A stretch of DNA of 64,000 nt, from contig OV884012.1 in assembly GCA_930367205.1 (NCBI GenBank), positions 147,823,405-147,887,404 of the forward strand, written 5' to 3'. The notes under the pieces were generated by a model. It was not told where the DNA came from. It worked only from the letters and a program-made list of their open reading frames with translations, and searched no databases. Both the position numbers and the translations under genes were made by a program. The DNA comes from Acanthosoma haemorrhoidale. Lineage: Eukaryota > Arthropoda > Insecta > Hemiptera > Acanthosomatidae. Positions 9,631 to 21,149 of this stretch are shown here, piece by piece (the first letter of the stretch is position 1; every line of letters starts with the position of its first letter).

Positions 9631-11659
9631 CGATACCGATTTGGCGATCAGACAAACTTGGCACTCTTACATAAGGTGGATCCCATCTTACCCGTCACTA
9701 ATTAGCATCAGGTAAGTTCTACCATGGAGAGTCATATACCATTTGTTGTTACTTTCTAAACCAGAAGCCCTTAGTATTCTTTTCGTAGGACCTAAAATTA
9801 ATAATTTCGAAATCTTAGTTTATAATTCCTAATTTTTATTTGGATTTGTTAGACTGTAATTACGAAATCGGACCGCAGATGCGTGATATTTTGGACACTA
9901 GTTACATTTGAATCCCATTTGATGCTTATGAAATTAACACGACGAAAATTAATGAATGTTCATTAATTAATTACTTGGTAGTAAAAAAATAAATATTTCC
10001 TTATCATATCCATCAAATGAAATATCTTGACACCCTGATTAATAATACCAAACGGAATGAATTGGATAATAATTACAAAATGTCATTGAAAATGTAATAG
10101 AATTATGGCAATTTGTTGTGAAACTACACATAAGACTAGAAAGTTTCACACGTTCATTTTCTTCATAAAGAACTATTTAAAGTTTCCATTGGGAATTCTA
10201 AGTAAAATAATAAAAAACGAAAATAAGGGGGTGTTAAAGTAGCATTGAACCAACGCCCGTTGGAAAAAGCACAGCTTTAACTTGGAGCAAAGCATTTGAA
10301 TTCCTAAAGTGAGTGAAAGCAGAGGCATTAAAACTTCTCCGTCATCCAACTCCGCTTAAAGAAATCCTCGACTCCTTTGAATCTGGAAACCAAACACATC
10401 TCCGCATTTTAGCTGCCAAATTAGCAAAGTATTTTCCATAAAATTAATGGACAAAGTCGCAGTAATAAATGTGACCGAGGAAAAAATGCCGGTCACCCTG
10501 GCATGGCTGGAAATAAATTTTATTTCACGACTAAATTATACCGGTAGAACAGAATAAAAACAAAAATGGATAGGTGTTGTTTAAGATGTAATAACTGTTT
10601 GTAGGTTTCCATTTACTATTTTTCCTGCTGTCTGACTTGTACATAATGCAATACGTTATTAGGCAGTTAATTCGACCACAAATATTGAACGTGTAAATGG
10701 GTCACCGAAACTTATATTAATCTAAATTATCTCCATCTATCTCACTCTTTAAAATGTAATGAAACATAAAGAAATCAGGCCTATTCTACTTTTAATATTC
10801 AATAATAAATAATTGTTAAGTTTTTTTAAGATAATATTTAGAAGCAATTAAACAGTTAAAGTTGAATTTTTCCTGGGGTTAACGGTGCATTATTTTTTGT
10901 TAATATTTTAGCTATAAAAAACTAATAGTTTCAAAACAATCATTTGATTAATATAGAATATAAAACGGGTAGGCGATAGTTTTTGACGTTCTTTGATTTA
11001 TATAAATACATTTTGATCTGTACGAATAAATATAGGCTTCAAAGAGAGTCAAGCTGGATTTTCTTCTATATTAATCAATCGATTAGGTAAAAACTGCTAG
11101 ACTGCTGTTCTACTATTTTGCATAAAAAAATAAAGTTCATTGTCATAAAATGAATAGAAAAATAAATAAAATTAATATATCATAATGGAAAAAAAAAAAC
11201 GCAGATACAATAGATCAATTAGTTAAAGCACTATTTAATGCGCTATGAGAATATTATTTAAGGCAGGATCATTCAGCCGATGGAATGTTTCATTCACCAT
11301 AAATTATTCATTACAAGAGCAAATTCTCCTGAAACGCATTATCGAGTGACTTGCTATGCGCGGTGGCCTTGCGCCAAATTCTAATTATCCAGGATTCCTA
11401 TGTTTAATTGCAAATGCGAATGAGGAACCGGGAACGACCAGCGTCCCAAATCATTTCTCCAGCCAACTCATTGCCAATTAGATGAGGTCGACGAGGGTTG
11501 TCGTTCCAATCATATGAAGCAGAGAGGGACAAGGACGAAATGAAACTGATATCGACCATCACATATTTCATGTCATTAGCCATTCAGCCCTGTGGTAAAA
11601 AAGTAATACAAAAAGTGATTTCTCAAACATTTAAACGCTTAATTAATTAAGCAGGATTA
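9631..11659. other. No gene; possible conserved non-coding patches
   Basis: Mostly unique AT-rich DNA. The segments 10230-10560 and 11260-11580 are more complex in composition, with TAATTA/CATAAA-like core sites and no open frame. They look like the kind of DNA that can hold enhancers, but that is only an impression. Confidence 0.3.
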
Positions 11660-11669
11660 TTTATTGATT

Positions 11670-12310
11670 TGAGCTATAGGGGACAGCAAAAAAGTCGAAC
11701 ATCAAGCGCATCCAATCCTTTCAATCAAAAGTCCTGAGAACAATAGTAAATGTCCCTTATTACGTCAGCAACAAAACCCTTCACAATGATCTGAATATAC
11801 CCTATATTCTTGAACTCATCCCTTCCTAGTTCATAAAATTCCATAGTAACCTATCCAACCACCCTAATTCCCTACCACAGTCATTGCACTGCACCATTCA
11901 TCCTTATAATTCTCCTCGGAGATTAAAACGGCAGTGGCCTCGTGACCTGCTATAATTAAGTGATAGTGGGAGTCCTGGCAATGGCCAGTTTCTCTAATCA
12001 TGTCACGAGCGTCTGTGGCTCTCGCGCTCTTGGTCCGCTTCCGCTGGTTCTTATCCAGTGACGCGGCTGACGTAGGAGCGTGGGGGACTTCCCAAGACTC
12101 CGCTTCCTCCTTCGCACGCAAGGGAGGTGACAACCATGTGGACTTGGGGGGCCTCTGGGCTGTTTGTAAATATTGCATGAATGAGCGAGTGAATGATGAA
12201 TTGTAAATATGGTATGAATGAGAACATTTATCTCAATTACTTATTGCCTAATAAGGCCGATTGTAATTTTATCTTAATAAAAATTGTTGAAATTATAAAA
12301 AATATATATG
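11670..12310 (+). mobile_element. J1 LINE, 5'-truncated, 10-base TSD
   Basis: TTTATTGATT is repeated at 11660-11669 and 12311-12320, bounding a 641-base insertion. Inside are the ORF2 C-terminus and the full J1 3' UTR. The coding frame starts at the EL(W)G motif, where the Trp codon has become a stop, and has a second stop (IPS*F), so it is dead. The native stop is at 11953-11955. The 3' tail is AT-rich instead of pure poly(A). Confidence 0.88.
11676..11955 (+). pseudogene. J1 ORF2 C-terminal fragment with in-frame stops
   Basis: Residues GTAKKSNIKRIQSFQSKVLR, TIVNVPYYVSNKTLHNDL and RRLKRQWPRDLL* mark it as the Jockey-type C-terminus. Two premature stops are present. Confidence 0.75.
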
Positions 12311-12539
12311 TTTATTGATTCACAGCTGTGACTAAGGTTACAACCAGCTAATTTGCTTTAACTATGAAGATAAAATGACATGTCTGACACGAAAGCAGAG
12401 GAGATCCATTGATATCTCCCCTATATTGTTGAAGTTAAATTTAAAGATAACTTATTGTCATAAATTTCAAGATCTCTATCCCAACGTTTTTTTAGTTGCC
12501 GTTTAATAGCACTAGGTCGAAAAAGTATTTACAGTCCTT
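12311..12539. other. No gene seen
   Basis: Short unique interval between two J1 pieces on opposite strands; nothing recognisable. Confidence 0.4.
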
Positions 12540-13090
12540 GCTTGTGTGTCTACGTAGAGCGCCAAGTTTCTGAAGGGTATGGAAGAGTGGACCTGTGAAG
12601 TCCTAGAGCTTTAGATTGAAAAGTCTTTTCTAAGATGCTAGTCTTCTTAAGTTTTGATGTAGATAATTGAATGGTTTTGTTTCTGACGTAATAAGGGGCA
12701 TTTACTATTGGTCTTAGGACTTTTGATTGAAAGGATTGGATGCCCTTGAGGTTCAACTTATTTGCTGTCCCCCATAGCTCTATTCCGTATGTCCAGATTT
12801 GTAGATTAGTAATTTATTTTCTATTGAGATATGGGATGTCATTCGAAGTAGTCTGTACAGTTGTCCAAAGCGTCTGTTTAGTTCTTGTCTTTTTAGCCCC
12901 GTGTGTGGGTGCCATGCCAGTCTTTTGTCGAGATGGAAGCCTACGTACTGTACTAACTTTGATACAGAAAGAGGAATGGAATTTAAAAAAAAACTAGTGG
13001 ACAGGACTTGCGGCAGAGGGTAAAGATAATCCCTCTTTCCCCGTAAAGGTAATTCCCGCGGAACATGTGAATCAATAAGAGAATTTTGAA
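12540..13090 (-). pseudogene. J1-type LINE reverse transcriptase, C-terminal third
   Basis: This is the longest J1-type coding piece in the window, read on the minus strand. In order: CRKSCPLVFFNSIPLSVSKL (assembled across a frame shift), VQYVGFHLDKRLAWHPHTGL, KRQELNRRFGQLYRLL, then ENKLLIYK, a small deletion with a shift, IWTYGIELWGTANKLNLKGI, and QSFQSKVLR..NAPYYVRNKT. The YLGxxLDxxLTW and IWxYGxxLWG motifs lie after the polymerase palm in Jockey/R1-type reverse transcriptases. No 3' UTR follows; the similarity stops after NKTI, so both ends are truncated. Confidence 0.75.
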
Positions 13091-13811
13091 TGTTGGCTCA
13101 GTACATGCTTCAATAGTTTGAATCTTTGTCGTTTCATTTTCGCTGCGGTTCCAAGTCAAGTCTTTTATGAAGGGGATGTCCTAACTATTTAATTGATTTA
13201 ACTCTTAGATATTTCCGTTCTAAAAAAATTCCGTTCCATAGTCACCTCATTCCGTTAACTAATGTGAACACATGGTTAGCTTAGTTAAATTACTACTGTA
13301 GTATTGGTTTATGCCAATGTCAAATCTATTAAACTAGAATGAAAGTACAGTATAAGTAATCATGAAGAGAACTTAATAGCAAATCGAAGTTACCTAGCCT
13401 GAAAAATATACACCACAGGAAAAACAGATTATTTTAGAAGAATTTCTAATTAGTTAATGTCTCGTTGACTGGGGATGAGTACACTGTGCCTGACACCATA
13501 CATACGATGTGCTCTTCAGCAACTTGTCATTCTGTCCATCCCAGGTTATTATAGGTATTAACAGACCCTCAGGTGTGTTTTATTTCTCTGGGTCCAAGCA
13601 AGATTGCACGATTTCAAAGACTAATTTTACAAGTTGATGGAAGAATAGTTCACGAATAAACCGGAAGTAACAATCGTTTTATTGCTTTAAAAAAAAAAAG
13701 ATCGATTATAAAACTCGATAGTGGTATTGAAAAAGCCAATAAACATATCATTGCATACATAATAAATCTTGATTAGTCGTTAAATGTTCGCACTGCTTAT
13801 CAAACTACCTA
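13091..13811. other. No gene seen
   Basis: AT-rich unique DNA with nothing recognisable. Confidence 0.45.
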
Positions 13812-14039
13812 CACTGAGAGGAAGAAAAAGTGGCCACCTTGCAGTATTTGTACTAATTTCTAATCAATTTGTTAATAATGTCTTCACATAATGTTAGAAT
13901 AAATAACAGAACATATGAAACATATCAGGAATATTAAAAGTATAATCTAAATAAACTGCAGTACAGTATTAAAAAAAAACAACGTATTTTAAATAATTTG
14001 AAATTGACAAAATTGTAAAATAATACGGCGTGTTTCCGG

Positions 14040-14860
14040 CTTTTGCGTTTAATAAGGCTTGCAATCGATGAGCATTGACCGTATAACGTTTTGAATAAAT
14101 TTCTTAGGGATATTTTCGTATTCTTCTGTTAGGGCAACTTAACTCCTGAAGTGAATCTGGTAAAGTTGGAGGTCTCGTTATTCGTCTTTACTACTCATAT
14201 TATAGATGTTCAATAATGTTAAGATCTGGACTATATGCTGGTCACTCTAAACATCGGGCGAAGTGTTTTCCAAGTATCGGGAAACAATTGTTTCTGCGTG
14301 GGCTCCTACATTAACAAAAACCATCTCGAAGATGTGGTGTGAATTGTCGGCCCCCCAAAGAATGTAACTGTTAGAGACCTCTCTATAAAAATTCCGAATT
14401 AATCCTAGTCCAAATCATAATTCCTCCTCCACCATAGCTCCTTCTTTGTGAAAATAATTGTTTTCTAAACTCTCTCCCGGTCGTAAGATGATCGCAGACC
14501 AAACACGGCCCAGTTAATGTGTTGTCTGTCAAAATTTAATCAACCTGTCTTATTCTGGTCCATGGGCCATCAACCAGCCTCAGAATGTCTTAGCCTAGCT
14601 GTGCGCAAACTAACATTCGCTTGTGCAATTGATGTTTGGCCCCTTCAACAGTAGAATGACGATTACGTAAAACATTCAACTCTAGAAGGTGGTCCTCCCT
14701 CTGAGAGAGTAGTCACTTTTCTTTGTTCAGAGCCAGCCAGGTCTTCTTGGATATTGTCTAGTTTTCTCGTAACGAAGGAACGCCCTTCTAACCGTAGTTC
14801 TTGGGATATTTAATAATTTTTAAACAATGGAATTATTCTGGCAACACAAGTAACACAAAA
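14040..14860 (-). pseudogene. Tc1-like transposase relic
   Basis: Minus-strand reading across several frames gives YPRRPGW near the linker after the N-terminal helix-turn-helix motifs, SYGGGGIMIW (family GGGSVMVWG), then AYSPDLNIIEHLY (family YSPDLNPIENLW, bearing the last catalytic residue region). It ends PPTLPDSLQEL, IPKKFIQNVIRSM and LQALLNAKAGNTPYY. The order is that of a Tc1-type DD34E transposase. Stops are frequent; it is not functional. Confidence 0.65.
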
Positions 14861-15037
14861 CACCTTTTTTTTAAATGAAATTTAAACGTCTTAATGTTAA
14901 AATGGATAAAATAGAAACTAAACTTATCAAATGAGAGTTAATAAGAGACATAATTGTTAATTTAAAAGATTATAGATGTCAAAAACAAACAGTACTAATG
15001 ATTTGTTTGCCTATTTTAAATTTCTTTAAATGAATGG

Positions 15038-15286
15038 CTCTTATCTAGTGACGTGGTTGACGTAGGAGCGTGGTGGACTTCCCAAGACTCCGCTTCCTCC
15101 TTCGCACACGAGGGAGGTGACAACCATGTGGACTTGGGGGGCCTCTGGACTGTAAATATTGTATGAATGAGCGAGTGAATGATGAATTGTAAATATGGTA
15201 TGAATGATAACATTTATCTCAATTCCTTATTGCCTAATAAAAGGCAGATTGTAATTTTATCTTCATAAAAATTGTTGTTTAATAAA
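15038..15286 (+). mobile_element. J1 LINE 3' UTR nested in the Tc1-like element, TSD
   Basis: AAATGAATGG occurs at 15028-15037 and 15287-15296. Between them is only J1 3' UTR (GTGACGTGGTTGACGTAGGA to TTTAATAAAA). It lies inside the inverted ends of the Tc1-like element, so the LINE insertion is the younger event. Confidence 0.85.
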
Positions 15287-15345
15287 AAATGAATGGTTAG
15301 ATATATTTTTTTCAAAGAAGGCCACTTTTTTTTGCTCTCAGTGTA

Positions 15346-16180
15346 TTTTAGAAATACGGGAACTGATAATTCCGGCACACAATGGTGCCACGGTGGAACA
15401 AACCCTCAAAATCAAATAATTATTATTTTTTATTAACAATCGAATGCTGTATTTTTTCGCAAAACTTTTCAATAGTACATGGCACCTGTTGAAAAATGAC
15501 CTTTTGTACTTTTATTGAAAAGCTTTATTACCAAATCCGATGTTTGGCCACAGAGCAATTAAAAGTTTACATATTAATTTATCGATGAGTGCTGGTTCCA
15601 AGTTAGAGCGATTCGAGGGACTTCACCTGCTGAAATATGCATGTGTCCCTCATTAAATGTGTCTCTCAATCACTTGACCAGAGTACCAATCACACAGAAT
15701 TAGTATTTGTTGAAATTGCACATCGGTAGTTGATGAGAAAATTAAATATTCACTCCTAATTTCCTATTGACGGTAAGACCATTAATGTACCGCCATATAA
15801 TGGACGTGTCATGTTATTAATAATTTCGTTGGGTTTATAGTCCAATGAACATAAATAAACAAGTAATGGTCTGGAGGAGTTTGGATAATTTCCTGGAACT
15901 TTTTCCAGGTGTGAAATTGATCGTTCGTTTATATTAAATACAATTTAGGACCCGTTTCTCAATATAAATACAAATTTCTATAAGTCTCAATGGAAGAATT
16001 TGTTTGGATAGTGGTTAATGAATAAGGGATAAGATTTTCATCAAATTTATTTGTTCTACATCTATGTATGTATTTTGTTTATTAATAGAATAAATAAATT
16101 ATAAATAGATAAATTGGTAATAATAACTGATTGAATGCTCAGTTCTCCGATATTTTTCAGTCAGCAGGTCATAGCTCATA
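15346..16180. other. No gene assigned; possible old coding relic
   Basis: The minus strand between about 15370 and 15800 has coding-like patches (for example SAGEVPRIALTWNQHSS) broken by stops, but I cannot place them in a family. The remainder is AT-rich. Confidence 0.25.
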
Positions 16181-16222
16181 CTCGGACCTGAAGCAGACAG
16201 TCTGTTAAAACGTTGTACATAA
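16181..16222 (+). ncRNA. Hammerhead-like motif, degenerate (Penelope-type)
   Basis: CGGACCTGAAGCAGACAG is followed by TCTGTTAAAACGTTGTACAT. The order CTGA, a short stem-loop, (G)AAAC and GTTGTA resembles the minimal hammerhead ribozymes found in Penelope-like retroelements. The sequence parallels the site at 18235-18280 in both core and flanks. The core GAAA reads TAAA here, so activity is unlikely. Confidence 0.3.
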
Positions 16223-17156
16223 ATAAATTAGATGAAAATCTATAATCTCCCATCAATCAGCCCATCCTGATATCCCAACGAATGCATCCATTTATTAAAT
16301 AATTATTTTATAATACTGATTTAGTAAAAAAATATTATTAATCCTTACTGTTACTATTTAATTCTGTTTTGAGAAAAAGTATATCAGAATTATTTCCGTG
16401 AAGATTATGAAAATATTTTTGCCATGTTATTCATAGTTAAATCGGTTTCTCATCAATTTTACGGGAAAAGGGACTCTTCATTATAAAGTTGGTTATAACT
16501 AACCTCTTTAATAAAGTGACAAAATTGGATAGAGCATTTAAAAACATATTCAGAGTTTAGACGAATTCCACTGCAAACACAAGGTTTCTGTGGAAAACAC
16601 AAATTTGGCTGGATTTGGTTTTAACATTACTAATTCCCGCAAATGTTCATATAAAATCGCAATATTAAATACATACATACGTCGTGGGAATCAGAGAGTT
16701 TTACTACGAACGAAACTTACCTGAAACAAAAAAAAAAACGTTTTAAATACAGATAAAATAATTTAAATTTAAATATACAATCAAGTCAAATTCATACAAA
16801 CATTTTGTAAACATATTTCGTGTTTCGTAGTTCGCGAATAAAAAGTACTATTACACAATCCATTTTATTTTTCAACGATCCTTATTTTATAATAATAAAT
16901 TTAAATTCTCTTCTTCTTTTCCAATTCCCATAGTGCCTGTCAGCATATGGATACCTTGTTCCAAAACAAAATTTTGAACTTTTGAAAAATGGGTAATTAG
17001 TTTTGCTTCTTGATGGATTGCCAGAAGATCCCGGATTGAATTCCTAGCTGTGACGTAATTTTTTCTGTGCATAATTATTAAAATTAGCACTTCAGGGATT
17101 ACAAACGACAATTAATATAATTTGTACTGGTTTTTCGCTATCTAAGTTCTTCATTT
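16223..17156. other. No gene seen
   Basis: AT-rich. A 74-codon minus-strand frame at 16887-17111 has no recognisable motif. Confidence 0.4.
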
Positions 17157-17205
17157 TTTTTTTTTTTTTCCTTAGCTCTCACATTTTAAGATTATGGATA
17201 AGGGA
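17157..17205 (-). mobile_element. J3 LINE extreme 3' end fragment
   Basis: A T-run followed by CCTTAGCTCTCACATTTTAA and GATTATGGATAAGGG matches the reverse complement of the last ~50 bases of J3 copies at 26.4 and 47.5 kb. It is a very short 5'-truncated insertion; I found no clear target duplication. Confidence 0.6.
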
Positions 17206-17527
17206 AAAAAATAACTCTAGGAAACATTAAATGCTGAAAAATGAAATAAATAAATAAGATAAAAGCTTTATAGAAACACAAAAAATTTAATTATTTTTAT
17301 CTTTGCATTTATTCTTTTTTATTTTCAATCATAAATTTTTTGTTCAGCGGGTTCTATCTTAAACTTTATACAGAATATTGATATATTTTTTAAGCAGATT
17401 ATATGTAAAACACTCCTTATATCATTTTTTTTAAAAATGTCGATATTCACATTATTAGTTATTATATGGAGTGAATTTATACTGTCAACAATTTTCTGTT
17501 AAGGGATATAGACCTAGTATAATAAAG

Positions 17528-18007
17528 CTGTTATAACAATATATAATATTTTAGAGTGATGTAAATGTTGATTATGGTTAAAAGGTGTGGGTCCTTCCCA
17601 AAGGATTGAATAATAAAAGCTATGGAAAGAAATTCCGCACACATATTAAGCATAAAGATGTTATTATTATGAGCGAATGGAGTTGGTATTTGCTCTAAAG
17701 GCTGTGGAGTCATGAAGAGAGGAAGCTCAGTGATGATCCGAACAAGATCTGTTATCTCCAGTGAACGACTGGGCTGGGCTGCCCAGGTGTTCGGAGGTAG
17801 CTGGTCAAGTCTGATAACATCTAAGCCATTAGCATATCTAATATCCGAGACCAGTGTTTGAGCCACAGTATCAGCAACATTCCGTTTGTTTATCGTGCAC
17901 AGCAACAATCAGCGGGCAATTAGCCCTATCGGTCCATCTGTGATACTCACGGCGATCCTACGCTGTAGTTGATGATAGGGAGGCTGTTGGGAAGAAGGTG
18001 GATACAT
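17528..18007 (-). pseudogene. Unidentified 160-codon reading frame with one stop
   Basis: The minus strand is open from an ATG at 18005-18007 to a stop at 17528-17530, apart from a single TGA at 17909-17911. The part after the TGA is open for 125 codons. Composition is less AT-rich than the surroundings, codon use looks protein-like, and the peptide has ordinary amino-acid balance (DVIRLDQLPPNTWAAQPSRS; ELPLFMTPQPL). No domain I know fits. It is not one of the LINE or transposase families here. It could be a host exon, a relic from an unrecognised transposon, or an old viral-derived segment; I cannot choose between them. Confidence 0.4.
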
Positions 18008-18234
18008 AGATGAAATTATCACCACTTTAACAACCGAAATAAATAGAAGTGTCTATTTTTTGTAGTTGTTTTCGTTTCTGCGAATGCACAATTTTTAGCA
18101 TAGTTTTTAACCATTTACACTATCTTTAAACCAAAAAGGCTAGCTGGTTAGTTCATTGTTAGCCTTGAGCTATATGAATGAATATAAGAGTTTATTTAGA
18201 GAAGTGTTTTTAGATTTTTTTTCAATTTTATCAA
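18008..18234. other. No gene seen
   Basis: Short AT-rich interval upstream (on the minus strand) of the unidentified frame; no promoter can be identified. Confidence 0.35.
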
Positions 18235-18280
18235 TGGACAACGTTTCGACATACTATGTATGTTTGCATCAGGTCCTTGA
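18235..18280 (-). ncRNA. Hammerhead-ribozyme-like motif (Penelope-type)
   Basis: On the minus strand GGACCTGATGCAAACATAC and then ATAGTATGTCGAAACGTTGT are followed by CCATTG. ACATAC pairs with GTATGT as a six-base stem between the CTGATG and CGAAAC core blocks, and AC-GTT-GT can form the two-base stem III of minimal hammerheads. Such ribozymes occur in the terminal repeats of Penelope-like elements. The base after CTGATG is C where A is expected. The flanks offer only imperfect stem I pairing (TCAAGG against CATTGA, with a bulge). Confidence 0.4.
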
Positions 18281-19785
18281 TGATGGATGTTAATCCTCAA
18301 GAAACAGCTCAGATGTTGATGACAAACACGTAAATTGTTGATGGACGCAAAATTAACCAATTGTGAACCAATCAAATATCGTCACAGTGCAATAAATAAG
18401 TCCTCTAATTTATTTCTGCACTTTATTCTGATTGCTCCGAGGCTAAGTTGTTTTCTCCCATTAGATCAAAGATTTGTATGAGTACTTTCATTATTTTTAA
18501 TCATAACTTCAATTTATTTGCATTCGAACTCCAAATACTCACTTAAAATACAACAACTATAAATTATAATATAATTCTGTCCGACAAAAGAAAGAAGAAA
18601 ATATTATTCATTGTTCCAGCGAGAGTTTGATTAATGTTCAGATGCTATCAGATATTTAGTGGGGCCTTACATGGCCGTATGATATTACAGCACGTAAGTC
18701 TCATTTGTTTAAAAGGTGTGCTATACATCACTTTTCAAATTGAACTTAAATGATTATTATTATTATTATTACGTTGAGGGCATGGTAATATGATATGGTC
18801 TGTTAAAAACAATACGTCCTAGTAACATTTTTCATCCTCTACTTTTCCTTTTCAAAACCCAGCCCATTTATCACATGAACACGTTTTTATCGATTTAAGG
18901 TTAGAAATAGTTCAGAAATAGGATGCTTTCACAAACACCAATGTTTATAGGCTATATAGCTAATGCCTATATGAATAACAAAATCTTTGTTTCTTCTTTT
19001 AGCGAAAGGTTGGCGTTGTTTGAAACAAGACTGGACATATTTTTTTTTTTGGGGGGGGGGGATCGCCGAAAGAAACTATAATTTAAATTAGTGAATTAGT
19101 ATTAAAAAAAAACCCATAAAAACAACAATAAAAACTTTGTTGCTTCCGGTGTGTGGTTTTTTTTATTCCTAACCAACCGTACCTCCATCTCGCCAATCTT
19201 GTGTTCTTTCCTCCTGGACCCCTGCCCTCAGCTACATTCCTCTTTTACTCTACAGCAAAGCTATGGATAAAAAAAGTTTAGTGGTCGGTCACTTTTTGCA
19301 TGAGAGCTGTGAACTTCATCTCTGTTGAACTTTGCCCTTCAATCCTTGGGCCAATCAAGACGTCCTCATTAAGCAGGCAGCAAGATCTCTTCACGATGGG
19401 CTGAGCAATTGGCACTTCAAACTGTTTTACTTTGAACACCTACAAAAACATATATTACGCATTTCATGATTGGCATGAAAATTTTGGAGAAGAGTACCCA
19501 AAATCTCACGACCTAAGTAAATACACCTAACAGACGCTAATCGTCCTATTAGAAAAAGTCTAGAAATGGTATTGTAAAAATGTGCAGGTCAAATTTTTCA
19601 GATTTTTTGTTTTGATTAATTCAACAATATTCCATTAAGGCAAGAATATGATTTACAAAAACGTTGAACAAATGTATGATCGTTATTTGCTGAGCTTTGA
19701 TTCTTAGAGGAACACAAGGCCCACACCAAATTACTCCATGGTTGCTAACATTTGAACACCTATCACCACAGTTTTTTTTTCAAGA
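18281..19785. other. No gene; simple repeats
   Basis: This includes a TTA-type trinucleotide run near 18754-18771 and a T10-G11 block at 19041-19061. The rest is unique AT-rich DNA. Confidence 0.5.
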
Positions 19786-19985
19786 CAGTCCGGGCCTTCC
19801 GACTCTCTAGGTTGTATCTCTCTTGTCCTAATCGACTGGATCGGTCGGAGTTCCAGCCAGTAATATTTCCTTACTTGCAGCTGCACTTATGTAGGTCTGT
19901 CCTCTGCCACAGCTCACCATCGGTTATCTTTTCTGGCCATCAGATTCTTAGGAAGCTTCGCAGTAATTTGTTCATAAAAACCTTG
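19786..19985 (-). pseudogene. Possible LINE C-terminal fragment
   Basis: The minus strand, with a shift, reads ITDGELWQRTDLHKCSCK followed by a short RKYYWL patch. This resembles the I(T/S)NxELWxRT..QI..RKW.WIG tail found after the reverse transcriptase in some LINE groups. The match is short and broken, so this is only a suggestion. Confidence 0.25.
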
Positions 19986-21149
19986 GAGTACCTAACATGT
20001 TTTTGTGCGCTCCTGTTGTCACATTTATAGTTAGTAAGACAAATAATCCGTAGATCGCTCGTTTTTGAACTGCCAATTGTTTCTCAGCTGTACGAAAACT
20101 CCTATTGAATTATTTAATTTCGAGAGTATACCCTCGTCTGATCTTCCACTGTTTGAAATGAAACCCTTTGCTCATTCTTTCGATTTTTATTTGCAAAAGT
20201 TCCTTATTTTTTGCTACGTTTAAAATGGTCGCCAACAATCTATAAAAACTAGTTCAAATGCCTTCTTGTAAAAGCATTTTATTGTAAACGTATTTGATAA
20301 ATTTACTTTGTGCAAAAAATAAAATAAAGTGGTAATGCTGGATTAAAAGAAAGCTCGGTAACTGATGAAAGAAAATGTACATTATACCTGGTAGGTATAA
20401 TTACTGCCACGGCATTAAGGTTACGAGGCACTGTAATTATCCTTGAGACGGTACACGACGAAGAAGAGAGAAAGCCAGAGAAAAGACAGAAAGAGAAGAC
20501 AGGCGACACATTAGTACAGGATAGGAAGAAGGATGTAAAGTCGGGATAAAAGACAACAGGGACTTACAGACTAATAGGGATGCGGGACGAGTCATTGTCT
20601 TAGCCGACCCACGCATGTGTGGGCATCAGGAAGGCGACCAACGATGGGTGTTCCTAGGGAGATATGGTTGATCTTTCAATGATTGATCAATGTCAAAGCA
20701 TGTGCTTTATCAGAATGTACAGGGCTCACTTGCTTTCTTGGGCGCAGGGTTTATATTTTACATTAAAGGTGACACCAGAACACGTGAGGAAGGCCCGGTA
20801 CATTGTAAGATGTATGTTGAGTAACTAAACAAATAAACCTCCTATGACCAGGTATGTATGAAAGTAGAACTCGTATAAAAGGAATCACAAACATATTTTA
20901 CAAGTGACGCCTTGTCAATTGCCTAGAGTCGTAAGGCATGGTTGTAAAACCGTATACAAAGGTAATCATTAGCCAAAGAACAATATACTGGGTCTAACAG
21001 AACTCGTACCCATTGACAAGCTGGTCTCTTTACCAACCGATACAGTCCTACATGAGTGGGTCCCCTGTCTTATTAATTATTTATGGCCAAGCTCTCGTAA
21101 TGTCTGTAAGCGTCGCACAGCCCATTTTTTAGTTTGCCAATGTGTTACA
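19986..21149. other. No gene seen
   Basis: Unique DNA, slightly GC-richer at 20450-20660. No open frame with recognisable content. Confidence 0.45.

Larger units (their letters stand above)
13812..15343 (-). mobile_element. Tc1-like transposon with inverted ends and TA target site
   Basis: The left end reads CACTGAGAGGAAGAAAAAGT and the right end, reverse-complemented, CACTGAGAGCAAAAAAAAGT. Both are followed by GGCC and flanked by TA (13810-13811, 15344-15345). Removing the nested J1 insertion (15038-15286) leaves about 1.27 kb, in the range of Tc1 elements (1.3-1.7 kb). A decayed transposase lies on the minus strand. Both ends being recognisable makes this a complete but inactive copy. Confidence 0.75.

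Noticed and set aside
11864..12206. Overlapping 104- and 68-codon frames in a J1 copy (similar pairs at 6519-6780, 8835-9059, 45400-45756)
   Set aside because: They recur because they lie in the GC-rich J1 3' UTR downstream of the LINE stop codon, in different frames and strands from copy to copy. They are not genes.
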